A stretch of DNA of 15,475 bases from positions 1-15,475 of the forward strand of contig CAZMAM010000037.1 of the NCBI GenBank assembly GCA_964564305.1, read 5' to 3'. Below, piece after piece: positions 15,157 to 15,475 of this stretch. Both the position numbers and the translations under genes were made by a program. Numbering within the stretch: position 1 is the first letter of the stretch; every line of letters starts with the position of its first letter. The DNA comes from RGIG1959 sp964564305. GTDB taxonomy: Bacteria; Bacillota; Clostridia; Oscillospirales; Acutalibacteraceae. Below the pieces are notes generated by a model. That model ran no database searches and was not told where the DNA came from. It saw only the letters and a program-made list of their open reading frames with translations.

Positions 15157-15195
15157 GCTGTCTTGCGGAAGGCAGCCTGAGTGGTCCTTGAAAAT
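15157..15195 (+). promoter_or_regulatory. boxB/boxA-like rRNA antitermination site
   Basis: GCTGTCTT (15157-15164) pairs with AAGGCAGC (15169-15176) around a GCGG tetraloop, with one G-U pair; this is boxB-like and sits at the predicted 5' end. It is followed at 15182-15194 by TGGTCCTTGAAAA, similar to the boxA element bound by NusB-S10 (E. coli TGCTCTTTAACAA). Order and position match known rRNA leaders. Confidence 0.6.
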
Positions 15196-15420
15196 TAAAC
15201 AATGCAACAAGTACGAAACAAACCAACCCGTTAATATTCTGTAGATTTCATCTGCAGGCAGTGCAGCGGGGCCTGAAATCCCGCCGGGGCAGTGAGAGGC
15301 TGCCAAACGGACAATGTTGGAAAAACCGACATACAGTCTGAGAAACAGAGTGAGAACACTCGAACGGTTTGATTTTTGCAATGGATCTGTCCTTTGGGTA
15401 TGATCTGTTGTGAAGATACC
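15196..15420 (+). promoter_or_regulatory. rRNA precursor leader with several hairpins
   Basis: No gene is seen here. Stems include GATTTCA (15244-15250) with TGAAATC (15274-15280) enclosing CTGCA/TGCAG; GGCAG (15288-15292) with CTGCC (15300-15304); GAGTG-AGAA-CACTC in the 15350s; and a GGTAT/ATACC stem just before 16S. These are typical of the processed pre-16S leader. The RNase III pairing partner beyond the 3' end of 16S is outside the window. Confidence 0.6.
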
Positions 15421-15475
15421 ACACGAGAGAGTTTGATCCTGGCTCAGGACGAACGCTGGCGGCATGCCTAACACA
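15421..15475 (+). rRNA. 16S ribosomal RNA, 5' end (partial)
   Basis: The sequence contains the universal 27F site AGAGTTTGATCCTGGCTCAG at 15428-15447, followed by GACGAACGCTGGCGGCATGC and CTAACACA, the conserved 5' domain of bacterial 16S. Placing E. coli position 8 at 15428 puts the mature 5' end at about 15421. The gene runs off the window edge. The variant GGACGAACGCTGGCGGC is typical of Firmicutes. Confidence 0.98.

Noticed and set aside
15049..15474. 141-codon reverse-strand ORF over the rRNA leader
   Set aside because: It overlaps the rRNA promoter, leader and 16S start; it is a chance ORF in non-coding RNA sequence.

Overview
The window looks like chromosomal DNA from a low-to-mid GC Firmicute of class Clostridia, perhaps an Oscillospirales/Ruminococcaceae-type lineage. 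This rests on AGGAGG-type ribosome sites, sigma-A promoters of TTGACA-17-TATAAT type, closely packed co-directional genes, a Clostridia-like pair of M42 aminopeptidases, a YnbB-type methionine gamma-lyase family protein, and a 16S rRNA 5' end of Firmicutes type. The genus assignment is inference; only the 16S start is visible. Every gene I accept is on the + strand.

Positions 1-1058 hold the tail of an upstream gene (possibly a flavodoxin), a membrane protein of the DUF4405 / flavinylation-associated cytochrome family, and a small exported-protein gene that looks broken by a frameshift and a lost lipobox cysteine. A promoter at 1055-1083 then starts a structured leader (10-bp inverted repeat, 1092-1161) and a long probable operon: uvrB, uvrA, two M42 metallo-aminopeptidases, a GNAT acetyltransferase, a possible 31-residue ORF, and a PLP-dependent methionine gamma-lyase family protein. 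Several of these genes overlap by 4 bp or are separated by only a few bases. UvrA and UvrB form the damage-recognition part of nucleotide excision repair; the peptidases probably do cytosolic peptide turnover.

A near-consensus promoter overlaps the end of the gamma-lyase gene (10275-10303). It drives a structured leader and two adjacent genes for single-pass membrane proteins with N-terminal signal peptides: one with a LamG-like jelly-roll ectodomain and a Thr/Pro stalk, one with an unrecognised, probably beta-rich ectodomain. This pair is the least explained coding content in the window.

A further promoter (12408-12436) drives serC and serA, the transaminase and dehydrogenase of the phosphorylated serine pathway; serB is not present. 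A hairpin follows serA. The last 585 bases are the control region of an rRNA operon: a possible upstream promoter, three copies of a 12-bp repeat, a strong promoter preceded by an A-tract, a boxB/boxA-like antitermination site, a structured leader, and the first 55 or so bases of 16S rRNA at the window edge.

I found no CRISPR array, complete insertion sequence, prophage or defence system. The most interesting items are the surface-protein pair, the repeat array upstream of the rRNA promoter, the structured uvrB leader, and the decayed lipoprotein-like gene.
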